Below are positions 19,291 to 26,876 of a DNA stretch of 27,301 bases, in pieces. Origin of the DNA: an uncultured Acetatifactor sp. (GTDB lineage Bacteria; Bacillota; Clostridia; Lachnospirales; Lachnospiraceae); NCBI GenBank assembly GCA_910578215.1, contig CAJTPH010000008.1:1-27301 (forward strand), written 5' to 3'. The first letter of the stretch is position 1, and the number at the start of each line of letters is the position of its first letter. The translations under genes were made by a program, and so were the position numbers. Below the pieces are notes generated by a model. That model worked only from the letters and a program-made list of their open reading frames with translations, made no database searches and was not told the origin of the DNA.

Positions 19291-22182
19291 TCACAGATAT
19301 TTTGCAAGATATCGGTCCGATTCCATGTCAAATTCCATGGATGAAAGAATTTCCAAAAACTTCTCCCCTTTACCGGCAGCTTTGGCACACAACAAAATCT
19401 GCAACAGCAACAGCTCATCCGGCTCTATCGTTCCACCTGTGACGGCCAGATATTTTGCATAGTTCAAAATCGCTGTATTGTCAATAATTCCATAAAACTT
19501 TTTAAGCAGCCTGCGCTTTTTGCGAAAATCTTCCTCGTCATATGTACAGGTAAACTCCACGGACGAGTGGAACGCCTGCAATGTACTCCTTTCAAAATCC
19601 GCAATACCGATATCGCCGTCCATAAACAGAACCCGATTCCACACATAGTCTGGAACCATTTCCGCATTCACGCCGCTTAAGGAAAAAATAAGAATTGCCC
19701 TGCGCCCCCATTCCTCCCAGCGCTGCCTGATTTCCCGAAAAGCATTCAAACTGAATCCGTCAAAAATGCCGTTAATCACAAATACCCGGTCTGCGGAGAG
19801 TAACTCCTGACTGATAAAATCGCACATGGATTTACAACAGGACTCCCCAATCGGTAAGGTAAGCTCACAGACTCCCTCTTCCCCGAACATGGCCGATACG
19901 CAATCCCCTATCTTCTCTGCATGATCACCGCACACAACAGGGATTTTACTGCATATCGCAAAGCTAAGCATCTGCGACATCTGAGCGGCAATACCCTCCT
20001 CATAACCCATGTTGTATAAATTATCTGCCAGTTCTTCCACAAAAGAATTCATATCCGTGATGTCATTCCCCCACAGATATTCCCTTTTCCTATAGGTAAC
20101 CGATATCCTGTCAAAGCCCCCTTCTGCCTGCGTCCCCTTTCCCCCGAAATGATCCGGTACGGCAAAAGCCATTTCTGAGATAAAATCCGCCGCATCCTTC
20201 CTAGCCGCAGAAATGCGGGCCGCTATTTTCTCTTCTACATCCTGCGCCAGTTTCTCCTGTCTTGCAAGTTCTTCCTGAAACCTTTCCAATTCCTCCTGCA
20301 CTCTGCCGTGCTGCTCTTTACAAGATGCGTAAATATCTCTTTCTTTACTGACGGCATTTTGCAATTTCTCCAATTCTGTCCGCGCCATACAAAGCTGCCC
20401 GGCGTTTTCCCTCTCCCAGTCTTCCAGGAGCAAGCCTTTGCACTTTTTTACAAGCCCCTCGTTTCTCTCCACCGCCGCTCCCAGCGTTTCCATATCCAGA
20501 TCGCTCTCCGTCAGATAGGAATCCGCCTGTTCAATAAAGGCAGACAGATATTCTTGAGCCTCTGCCTCCGTGCATCCATATGCGTCCATAATTTCCTGAT
20601 ATACCGTTTCTTCCGGCAATTCTCTTATAAAAGTCTGACAGTGCTGTGTCTCCTTTACACTGAGGCCTCTTTGCCGCAATCTGGCACTGGTAGCCCGTTT
20701 TATAACAATATTTTTTACAACCTCCATAGGACTCTTTATCTGAAAAATATTCTGTGGATTACCCATACTGAGATGTCTATAAATTCTTTGCCCCGCAATA
20801 TCCAGCACATCGCCAATGTCAATTTGGTATTGAGGCAATACACATACCTCTTTCTTAAGCCGAACGCTTCCGTCAATAACCTCAAGCTCCCTTGTCCCAC
20901 AGAGCAAACAGCTCATTTCCTTCTCTGAAGCGCGATATCCAAAAAGAATTTTACTTCCTGCAATGCCGGAAAAGGTATTGCCTGCCAAATATTCCGAAAC
21001 ATCTTTACAACTATGGCACTCCGCCAACTCCACAACTTCTATGTATTTTATACTGCTGTTGTACTGCATCCGGATATAGTCTTTGCTTGAATCTTTATAA
21101 TTCTCAATAGCGCTCCAATTCCAGACCCCTATAAAACCATCCGTATCAGGCCCGTCAAATAATGGTAGCTTGTCACGATTACTAAAATAAGGTGGTTCTT
21201 CCTCATTTCTGATAAAACGACGTACTTTTCGGTTTTCTACATCCGCAAGTCTCCTGCACCTTTTCCCATTATAATCCGTGAATACCTGAGCAATCGAAAT
21301 AAACTGATAATCTTCGCTCTGTTCCTCTCCTATGTCTTCATCTGAATACTTTGACAGTCTACGGATTTTCTCTAATTCCGCTTGATACCCTGCCGCTTTA
21401 TCCTCTGACTGCTTAAATTGTCCTTTTATGGTTGTCAACTTGCTTTCCAGCTCACTGCATCTTTCAGACAATACGTTTTGTGTTTCCAAATAAGCGTTTT
21501 TCTCAATCTCAAATTCCTGTCTGAGTTGGACTGTCTGGCTAGATAACTGAGTGATTTTACGCTGCAAATTTTCAATTTCAAGATCCGTTTTACTTTTTCC
21601 CTTTTCCTCTTCCGAAACCTCAATAGAATTCTCTTCCTGTTTCTGTTTTTCCTTTAAAAGCAAAATTGCCTCTTCCGTTAGCGCCACATATTCCTCTGAA
21701 CAGGATCTCCCAGTCACTCTGAAAAACAGCGGCACATTTTCGCCAAACACACTCTGCACTATCGTCTTCAGCAACGCCTTTTGAGGAGATTCCCCTTCCA
21801 TTTCCAGCACATACTGATATTCTTTAATTTCCTCTCTCCAGACACTGAGGTACTTATTAATTAAGGACGAGACGAATCTTTTGGAAATATTTTTGGTAAC
21901 AAGCTGTATCGTCATATCGTCCGGCAAAGATGTAGCTCTGATACCCGGACGGATTTTGGCAAATTCCTGAGGATATTGTTGAAAATATGTCCGTATTGTC
22001 TTTGGCGTAATCTGTCCGCAAATATATTCTATCTCCTGAGCCGAAAGGTCTGCAGCGGTAATTTCGTTCTTCTTTGCTGAGGACTGCCGTAAGCTACCTG
22101 CGTTTTGCATCTTCCCGGTATCATAATCCCCCATCTTGGTATTCCCATATAATGTACCTTTCTTATTCTCTGCCTGCCTCAT
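19291..22182 (-). CDS. Large coiled-coil protein with degenerate ATPase-like C-terminus
   Basis: 963 residues, not recognised. Order of parts: an N-terminal helical region; a long coiled coil at about 175-280 (heptads in LQRKITQLSSQTVQLRQEFE); a central domain with two CxxC pairs (CHSC near 388, CLLC near 424), likely zinc-binding; a second coiled coil at about 605-660; and a C-terminal domain from about 680. In that last domain KIPVVCGDHAEKIGDCVS near 745 sits where a Walker A loop would be but lacks the GKT/S residues. RVFVINGIFDGF near 795 looks like a Walker B strand. This suggests an AAA-type fold that has lost nucleotide binding. The start overlaps the upstream stop (ATGA) and has AAAGGA before it. 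Confidence 0.85.
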   Translation of the reverse strand: MRQAENKKGTLYGNTKMGDYDTGKMQNAGSLRQSSAKKNEITAADLSAQEIEYICGQITPKTIRTYFQQYPQEFAKIRPGIRATSLPDDMTIQLVTKNISKRFVSSLINKYLSVWREEIKEYQYVLEMEGESPQKALLKTIVQSVFGENVPLFFRVTGRSCSEEYVALTEEAILLLKEKQKQEENSIEVSEEEKGKSKTDLEIENLQRKITQLSSQTVQLRQEFEIEKNAYLETQNVLSERCSELESKLTTIKGQFKQSEDKAAGYQAELEKIRRLSKYSDEDIGEEQSEDYQFISIAQVFTDYNGKRCRRLADVENRKVRRFIRNEEEPPYFSNRDKLPLFDGPDTDGFIGVWNWSAIENYKDSSKDYIRMQYNSSIKYIEVVELAECHSCKDVSEYLAGNTFSGIAGSKILFGYRASEKEMSCLLCGTRELEVIDGSVRLKKEVCVLPQYQIDIGDVLDIAGQRIYRHLSMGNPQNIFQIKSPMEVVKNIVIKRATSARLRQRGLSVKETQHCQTFIRELPEETVYQEIMDAYGCTEAEAQEYLSAFIEQADSYLTESDLDMETLGAAVERNEGLVKKCKGLLLEDWERENAGQLCMARTELEKLQNAVSKERDIYASCKEQHGRVQEELERFQEELARQEKLAQDVEEKIAARISAARKDAADFISEMAFAVPDHFGGKGTQAEGGFDRISVTYRKREYLWGNDITDMNSFVEELADNLYNMGYEEGIAAQMSQMLSFAICSKIPVVCGDHAEKIGDCVSAMFGEEGVCELTLPIGESCCKSMCDFISQELLSADRVFVINGIFDGFSLNAFREIRQRWEEWGRRAILIFSLSGVNAEMVPDYVWNRVLFMDGDIGIADFERSTLQAFHSSVEFTCTYDEEDFRKKRRLLKKFYGIIDNTAILNYAKYLAVTGGTIEPDELLLLQILLCAKAAGKGEKFLEILSSMEFDMESDRYLAKYL

Positions 22183-23780
22183 CTGTAAAATCCTTTCTTA
22201 CAATGGAAATCGTATAATACACGCAAAAGACCGATGGATATTCTTCCCCTGCCAATTCGTTTCCTGACTTCCTCTACTATCCCTTCCTGTCCCATTCTTC
22301 CGCATTCCAGCAACACATTTTCTACCCAATAGGGAACCGGAACCCACTCTCCGCCATGGCACTCCTTAATCTTGTCCACTGTCAGCAGTGTCTGCATATA
22401 CTTCTTTTTTTCTTCATTTTTTGCCTCAACATGAAAGAAAACTCCACCTTCCGCCTCAAAAAAAATTTCCCTTGAATTGTATTGCTCTGGAACAGCCACA
22501 CGCTGCTCCCGCACCGCCATGTGCCGAAAAATCTTATCGCGGCAGCCGATATATAGATCCATTCTTGCATTGGCATTAAAGAAAAAAGGAGCTGAAAGAA
22601 TTTGCCGCGTCAGATCTTCCCACTCTATCAAATCCCCATTTGCCGTTTCTATGTAATATACATACTTAAACCCAGAGCGGGCAATCTTTCTGGCTTGAAA
22701 CGAAATCTCTCTTCCAGCGTATTTTCTGTCTACCGACAATATCATTTCCCGCGAGTCCACAGAAAAAGCCACCGTATATGAGCCGCATTTTTCTTTCTCT
22801 ACAGTCATGGCGAAAACTTCTGTTCCGTCATATTTATACACATTGGGTGCATCATTTCCACTGGATACCGCACAGAACATTTTAGCACAGCCTGAGACGG
22901 GGATTCTTACTCCCTGTTCTGTCATCGGCGGCCATAGAGGAATCAATTCCGGCAATGTCTGCAACAGTCGGACACCAAATTCTTTTTGTAAATAATTTTC
23001 CACATATCTATACCTATTTATTTTTTCTGTAGAAACACAAATGGTAATCAAATAAACCTGATAGACCTCTTTACTCAAAGATATGCTTCCAAGCACTTTC
23101 CACTGAATCTCCTGAGGAGGCCTGAAATATCTGGCAATTACATAATATTGCCGATCTGGTGAAACAGCATCTCCCCTTCTGATTTTTTTGCCCTCCGTCT
23201 CACCATATGTAAAAATTGCGCCTCCATAACTAAAGCCAGCCGCATAATCAGACCAGCTTTTTCGGATTTCCAACGCCTTTTCCTGGTGAAATATTGTCAC
23301 GGCAAAATTTTGTCCCGCTTTGGGGAGAAAATTGACAGGAACCAAAGTAACATTATCCTCCAAAAAGTGACTCGTATCCACAGAAATTGTCTTTTGAACT
23401 CCTGCCCCTGCCACGCAAACTTTAACCCCTTGTTGGGCTGCTTTGATAAGCAATTGTTCGCCCAGCGCCGGAAATCCTATATTCAGGCAAAACCGATTGC
23501 CTGCCCTGACTGTCAGATAGACTGGCAATCCAACCCGCTCATACAGATTCAGTTTCAAATTTCCGTCTACTCGTTTTTCACATTCCGGACTCAATTCTGT
23601 CTTGTTATAGTGAGAAAACTTGTCCGGCTGCGATCCTCCTCTGGAGCACCAAAATACAGGCTCGCCGCATTCAGGGCAAAGAAATCTGCCACGTTTTCGT
23701 GGAAAACACTTATCATAAAATAAATCTGCATTAACTTCTTTCTCTGACCCTATCACATATCTGTCAATTGCATATTTCAT
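22179..23780 (-). CDS. First gene of the operon: protein with CoiA-like zinc N-terminus
   Basis: 533 residues. The N-terminus has FLCPECGEPVFW with C35, C38 and C45, then KFSHYN (H57) and C67. This C-x2-C ... H ... C layout resembles the zinc-finger-like start of competence protein CoiA and similar nucleases, where it probably binds DNA or RNA. The remaining ~460 residues are beta-rich (many aromatic-alternating strands) and match nothing I know; no nuclease motif is obvious. The start follows a weak ribosome site (TTAGAAAC), while a strong promoter lies 120 bp upstream. It is coupled by ATGA overlap to the coiled-coil gene. If the operon is Druantia-related, it takes the DruB-like place, but I have no sequence proof. 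Confidence 0.82.
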   Translation of the reverse strand: MKYAIDRYVIGSEKEVNADLFYDKCFPRKRGRFLCPECGEPVFWCSRGGSQPDKFSHYNKTELSPECEKRVDGNLKLNLYERVGLPVYLTVRAGNRFCLNIGFPALGEQLLIKAAQQGVKVCVAGAGVQKTISVDTSHFLEDNVTLVPVNFLPKAGQNFAVTIFHQEKALEIRKSWSDYAAGFSYGGAIFTYGETEGKKIRRGDAVSPDRQYYVIARYFRPPQEIQWKVLGSISLSKEVYQVYLITICVSTEKINRYRYVENYLQKEFGVRLLQTLPELIPLWPPMTEQGVRIPVSGCAKMFCAVSSGNDAPNVYKYDGTEVFAMTVEKEKCGSYTVAFSVDSREMILSVDRKYAGREISFQARKIARSGFKYVYYIETANGDLIEWEDLTRQILSAPFFFNANARMDLYIGCRDKIFRHMAVREQRVAVPEQYNSREIFFEAEGGVFFHVEAKNEEKKKYMQTLLTVDKIKECHGGEWVPVPYWVENVLLECGRMGQEGIVEEVRKRIGRGRISIGLLRVLYDFHCKKGFYR

Positions 23781-23898
23781 ATTGTTTCTAAGCCTTTTTC
23801 TATACTGATAACCATCTCTGCTTTTAATGCCTTACTATATATTCAGATCTAAATCAACATTCTGTCTCTCCCACATTTCAGTATTGATCCTTAATCTT

Positions 23899-23927
23899 AT
23901 TATATACACAGTCATTTGCTATTTCAA
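23899..23927 (-). promoter_or_regulatory. Strong sigma-A promoter of the four-gene defence operon
   Basis: The minus strand reads TTGAAA (plus 23922-23927), a 17-bp spacer and TATAAT (plus 23899-23904). The predicted leader is about 110 nt. No other gene starts near it, and the rest of the 400-bp gap up to 24,181 shows no supported gene. Confidence 0.75.
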
Positions 23928-24181
23928 CACAAAATATGACAAATCTCTAATAACAGAATTTTTGATAATCAATTCTCTCGACCAGATTTTGAAGCAGAAT
24001 AATTTTATCTTCTTGTACACCAAGGTTACTTCCCGCCTTATTAACTACTTGAATGCTCACAGGAAATACGGAGGAAAGCGCCCATAGAACATACACATTA
24101 TCACTTTAAAATCTAAGTACTCTTTTCCTCCAGACTTCCGCTTACTTTTATTATTTCACCTCTCCATAAAACTCTCTTGTT

Positions 24182-25249
24182 CTATTGTACTCTCTCCTCC
24201 CTCCCCGCCTCATACTCCTCCACCGCCGGGTCCACAATATCCGTGGTCCTTTTCCACTCCTTCGTCCCCTCCACCTTCGCCGCAGGCTGGGTATGCTTCG
24301 CCAGGAACCTGGTCAGGGGGTAAATATCGATCCAGATCTCATTATTTCCTTCCTTCTGAGACTCATCAAAGATCAACTGTAACCCCCAGTGCAGGTGCGT
24401 GACCTCAATATTGTTCACATTTTCTTTCGTGCTGTAGCCGGTGTGGCCCATATAGCCGATCACATCCCCTGCCGTGACCACGCTGCCCTCCTCCAGTCCC
24501 TCCGCATAGGGGTAGTTCTGGCGCAGGTGGGCATAGTAATAATAACGCTTCCCGTCAAAGCTGCGGATACCGATGCGCCAGCCCCCATATTGGTTCCAGC
24601 CCAAAGCCTCCACATAGCCGGACTCCACGGCTATAATGGGCGTGCCCACCAGCCCCATCATATCGTGTCCCAAATGCTGCCTCTTGTAACCGTAGCTGCG
24701 CGACACACCAAAATCGTCATAATGGGTATAGTCAAAGCCCTGCGCCAGGGGAAAATAGCCTTTTAAGCCATACACCGTTTTTCCTTCCGCCTGGTATTCC
24801 CCCACCAGCCCTCCTATGGCGGCGTCATATGCCTCCCTGTAATAAGCGTAGTACTTCATGTCGCAGGTGAGATCTTCTATTGTCTTGTCTCCCTCGGATA
24901 AGGACTTCGCCGCCTTATCCATTATCTTCAGAGCATTTTTGTCGAAGGTGCCGCCCGTTCGCGCCGCCGTGTAGGCCAGAAGTTCAACCCAGCAGATCTC
25001 GTGCTCTTTTCCGTGGGTTTTCACATCCCAGTCATAGGCTTTGCAAAGCGCCTCATAGGACACCGTGAAATCCACCCACTTTATGTAATCGTTTTCTATG
25101 GTGAGAACATTGCTGCTTGCGCTCTCCCTTGCCGCGCTGCCCCCCTTCTGCACAATAAGCACTGCCGCCAGCCCCACTGCCAACAGGCACTCTGCCAAAA
25201 TGCCGCGCTTTATCCAGCCCAAAAATCCAATTTGCTGCCCCTTATCCAT
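24182..25249 (-). CDS. M23 family metallopeptidase (membrane-anchored)
   Basis: 355-residue cell-wall endopeptidase of the lysostaphin/LytM type. One N-terminal membrane anchor (about 14-33, LAECLLAVGLAAVLIV) exports it. The catalytic domain has H192 and D196 in HLGHD, H241 in YYAHL, and H285/H287 in THLHWG, the full zinc and active-site set. Residues 50-160 form an uncharacterised helical domain. The ribosome site is weak (GGGG nine bases upstream). Its last ~250 bp are duplicated at 11504-11751, which implies that the present 3' end came with the inserted block and restored the reading frame. Downstream (left) lies the defence operon promoter region instead of a terminator. Confidence 0.92.
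   Translation of the reverse strand: MDKGQQIGFLGWIKRGILAECLLAVGLAAVLIVQKGGSAARESASSNVLTIENDYIKWVDFTVSYEALCKAYDWDVKTHGKEHEICWVELLAYTAARTGGTFDKNALKIMDKAAKSLSEGDKTIEDLTCDMKYYAYYREAYDAAIGGLVGEYQAEGKTVYGLKGYFPLAQGFDYTHYDDFGVSRSYGYKRQHLGHDMMGLVGTPIIAVESGYVEALGWNQYGGWRIGIRSFDGKRYYYYAHLRQNYPYAEGLEEGSVVTAGDVIGYMGHTGYSTKENVNNIEVTHLHWGLQLIFDESQKEGNNEIWIDIYPLTRFLAKHTQPAAKVEGTKEWKRTTDIVDPAVEEYEAGREERVQ
24429..24455. other. Candidate right junction (direct repeat of 11725-11751)
   Basis: Identical over 27 bases to the left junction. It lies inside the M23 coding sequence, and to its right the gene continues with no counterpart at the left end. This is what is expected if the element inserted here and its own gene tail replaced the native one. 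Confidence 0.5.
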
Positions 25250-25345
25250 CTTCGCCCCAAGGTCTGTTTACTCCTTGAAATATATGTGGCGGCAGATATT
25301 TTTATGCTCTCCGGACACACTGCCGGGCAGGAGCGGTGTATACAG

Positions 25346-25387
25346 AAAAACGGACCGGCATCCACGCTTTCCATGTCTGCCGGTCCG
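25346..25387 (-). terminator. Rho-independent terminator after hpf
   Basis: Perfect 10-bp stem CGGACCGGCA/TGCCGGTCCG (25351-25360/25378-25387), followed by TTTTT on the minus strand. It separates hpf from the downstream M23 gene, so M23 should have its own promoter. Confidence 0.8.
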
Positions 25388-25472
25388 TTTATTTAAAATA
25401 TAAATATTGCCGTAACTTGTCTCCTGCTTTCAAGCTCTGTTCGTTTCAGTGATTCTTACCGGGCGCCCTTCC

Positions 25473-26000
25473 CTAAACCTCCGGCTCAATCAAGCCGTAG
25501 GTCTCGCCCTTCCTCTTATAGACCACGTTCACCTGGTCCGTCTCGGCATTGATAAATACAAAGAAATTATGTCCAAGAAGCTCCATCTGAATGCAGGCAT
25601 CCTCCGGATACATGGGCTTGATGTCAAACTTCTTGGTGCGGACAATTTTGACTTCCTCCTCATCCATGTAGTCATTCTCCACATACATTTTGCTGAAGGA
25701 GCTTGCTGCCTGCTGCTTGTCCACAATCTTGGTCTTATACTTTTTCAATTGCCTCTCAATAATTTCCTCTACCAAATCAATGGAGACATACATATCGTTG
25801 CTGACCTGCTCAGACCGGATGATATTACCCTTTACGGGAATGGTAACCTCAATTTTCTGCCGCTCCTTCTCAACGCTTAATGTGACATGTACCTCCGTAT
25901 CGGCATTAAAATATTTCTTCAGCTTGCCGATCTTCTCCTCAACAGCCGACCTCAATCCGGGCGTAACCTCAATATTTCTTCCTACGATAACAAACTTCAT
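25473..26000 (-). CDS. hpf: Ribosome hibernation-promoting factor, long form
   Basis: 175 residues, the long HPF type that pairs 70S ribosomes into inactive 100S dimers in stationary phase. The N-terminal domain starts MKFVIVGRNIEVTPGLRSAV and carries the conserved basic/beta pattern that sits in the mRNA/tRNA channel. The C-terminal dimerisation domain is seen as VRTKKFDIKPMYPEDA then QMELLGHNFFVFINAET and VVYKRKGETYGLIEP. A linker of about 20 residues joins them. GGGGATG lies five bases before ATG. A good promoter and terminator flank it, so it is transcribed alone. Housekeeping. Confidence 0.97.
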   Translation of the reverse strand: MKFVIVGRNIEVTPGLRSAVEEKIGKLKKYFNADTEVHVTLSVEKERQKIEVTIPVKGNIIRSEQVSNDMYVSIDLVEEIIERQLKKYKTKIVDKQQAASSFSKMYVENDYMDEEEVKIVRTKKFDIKPMYPEDACIQMELLGHNFFVFINAETDQVNVVYKRKGETYGLIEPEV

Positions 26001-26034
26001 AGAATCATCCCCTTCGCTGGTTTATTGTATAAGC

Positions 26035-26065
26035 ATTATACCATAGTTGCATGGGCTTATGCAAC
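26035..26065 (-). promoter_or_regulatory. hpf promoter with overlapping inverted repeat
   Basis: The minus strand reads TTGCAT (plus 26059-26064), an 18-bp spacer and TATAAT (plus 26035-26040), about 35 bp upstream of the hpf start. A 7-bp inverted repeat GTTGCAT/ATGCAAC (26046-26052/26059-26065) covers the -35 and spacer and could be an operator. Confidence 0.65.
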
Positions 26066-26214
26066 AATTTCACAAATTTTTTACTTGTTTTTGACATTAT
26101 TTCTGTCAACAGGATTTTATAAAATTTTTAATTTTCTTGTCCTTTTTATTATAACTTCACAAAACAGGCGTTTGCTTTTTCCCCGATTTTTTCTCCACTA
26201 AAAATCTTTAAAAA

Positions 26215-26284
26215 GGTGGATACTGTGTATAAGTCGGTGCATAAGTCACTTTTGTGAATTTTACAGGCTTTTTAATGTGGATAA
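26215..26284. other. Cluster of DnaA-box-like 9-mers in an AT-rich gap
   Basis: All read in the same direction: TGTGTATAA (26224-26232) and TGTGGATAA (26276-26284) match the DnaA box consensus (reverse of TTATNCACA). GGTGCATAA (26236-26244) has one mismatch, and GGTGGATAC (26215-26223) is weaker. The surrounding 26,040-26,460 is strongly AT-rich and has no gene. There is no dnaA or dnaN beside it, so an origin is not claimed. Confidence 0.4.
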
Positions 26285-26475
26285 CTTTTTTGTTTTAACA
26301 TTACATTTTGAGTGTTATTTAATCCTCGCTTATTTTTTTGTGCATTTTATACAAGCCCTCAAAATACGCCGGTATTTTTTCCCAAAACAATATTTTGACA
26401 AATTGTAAAAATTATTGGGCTTCCAGAAAAAACATCTTCAAAAAACTGTCACATGCGGCTATATTTAATTCTATT

Positions 26476-26756
26476 ATGCTGACACAAAAAGCGCTTGCCA
26501 GCTTTTGATTTTATATGCGCTAAAGCCCATTTAACTGCAGTATCATGCCGACATACAAAAAGCATTGTGCCAGCTTCTGATTCCATATGCACTAAAGCCC
26601 ATTTAACTGCAGTATCATGCCGACACACAAAAAGCATTGTGCCAGCTTTTGATTCCATATGTGATAAAGCCCATTTTACTGCAGTATCATGCCGACACAC
26701 AAAAAGCATTGTGCCAGCTTCTGATTCCATATGTGATAAAGCCCATTTAACTGCAG
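26476..26756. repeat. Tandem repeat, about four units of 72 bp
   Basis: Unit starts are at 26476, 26545, 26617 and 26689. The first unit is 69 bp, the next two are 72, and the last stops at CTGCAG (26751-26756). The GCCAGCTT core recurs at 26497, 26569, 26641 and 26713, exactly 72 apart. Units differ at only a few positions. Because 72 is a multiple of three, both strands stay open across the array; no ribosome site supports either frame. A single diverged unit lies inverted at 5742-5784. Confidence 0.92.
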
Positions 26757-26805
26757 AACAGCGGGCACGCAAGTGATGCGCAGCACGGGACTAAACAGGC
26801 ATAAA

Positions 26806-26839
26806 ACCGGGGCAGCCTCCCTGCGGAAGATGCCCCGGT
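26806..26839 (-). terminator. Probable terminator after the NlpC/P60 gene
   Basis: Perfect 9-bp stem ACCGGGGCA/TGCCCCGGT (26806-26814/26831-26839) with TTTTAT next on the minus strand, about 40 bp past the stop codon. Confidence 0.7.
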
Positions 26840-26876
26840 AAACCTTTTAATATTGCAAAGCTAAAAACGTTTTTCC

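Noticed and set aside
23827..24087. 86-residue plus-strand frame in the gap upstream of the defence operon
   Set aside because: No ribosome site, composition of translated AT-rich DNA, and it overlaps the operon's promoter region antisense.
26040..26460. Chromosomal origin of replication
   Set aside because: DnaA-like boxes and AT-richness are present, but dnaA, dnaN and related neighbours are absent; kept only as a box cluster.
26476..26756. CRISPR array
   Set aside because: Whole units repeat contiguously; there are no unique spacers between short repeats and no cas genes.
26449..26776. Repeat proteins encoded by the 72-bp array on either strand
   Set aside because: Both strands are open only because the unit is a multiple of three; no ribosome site on either frame, and a related unit elsewhere is non-coding.
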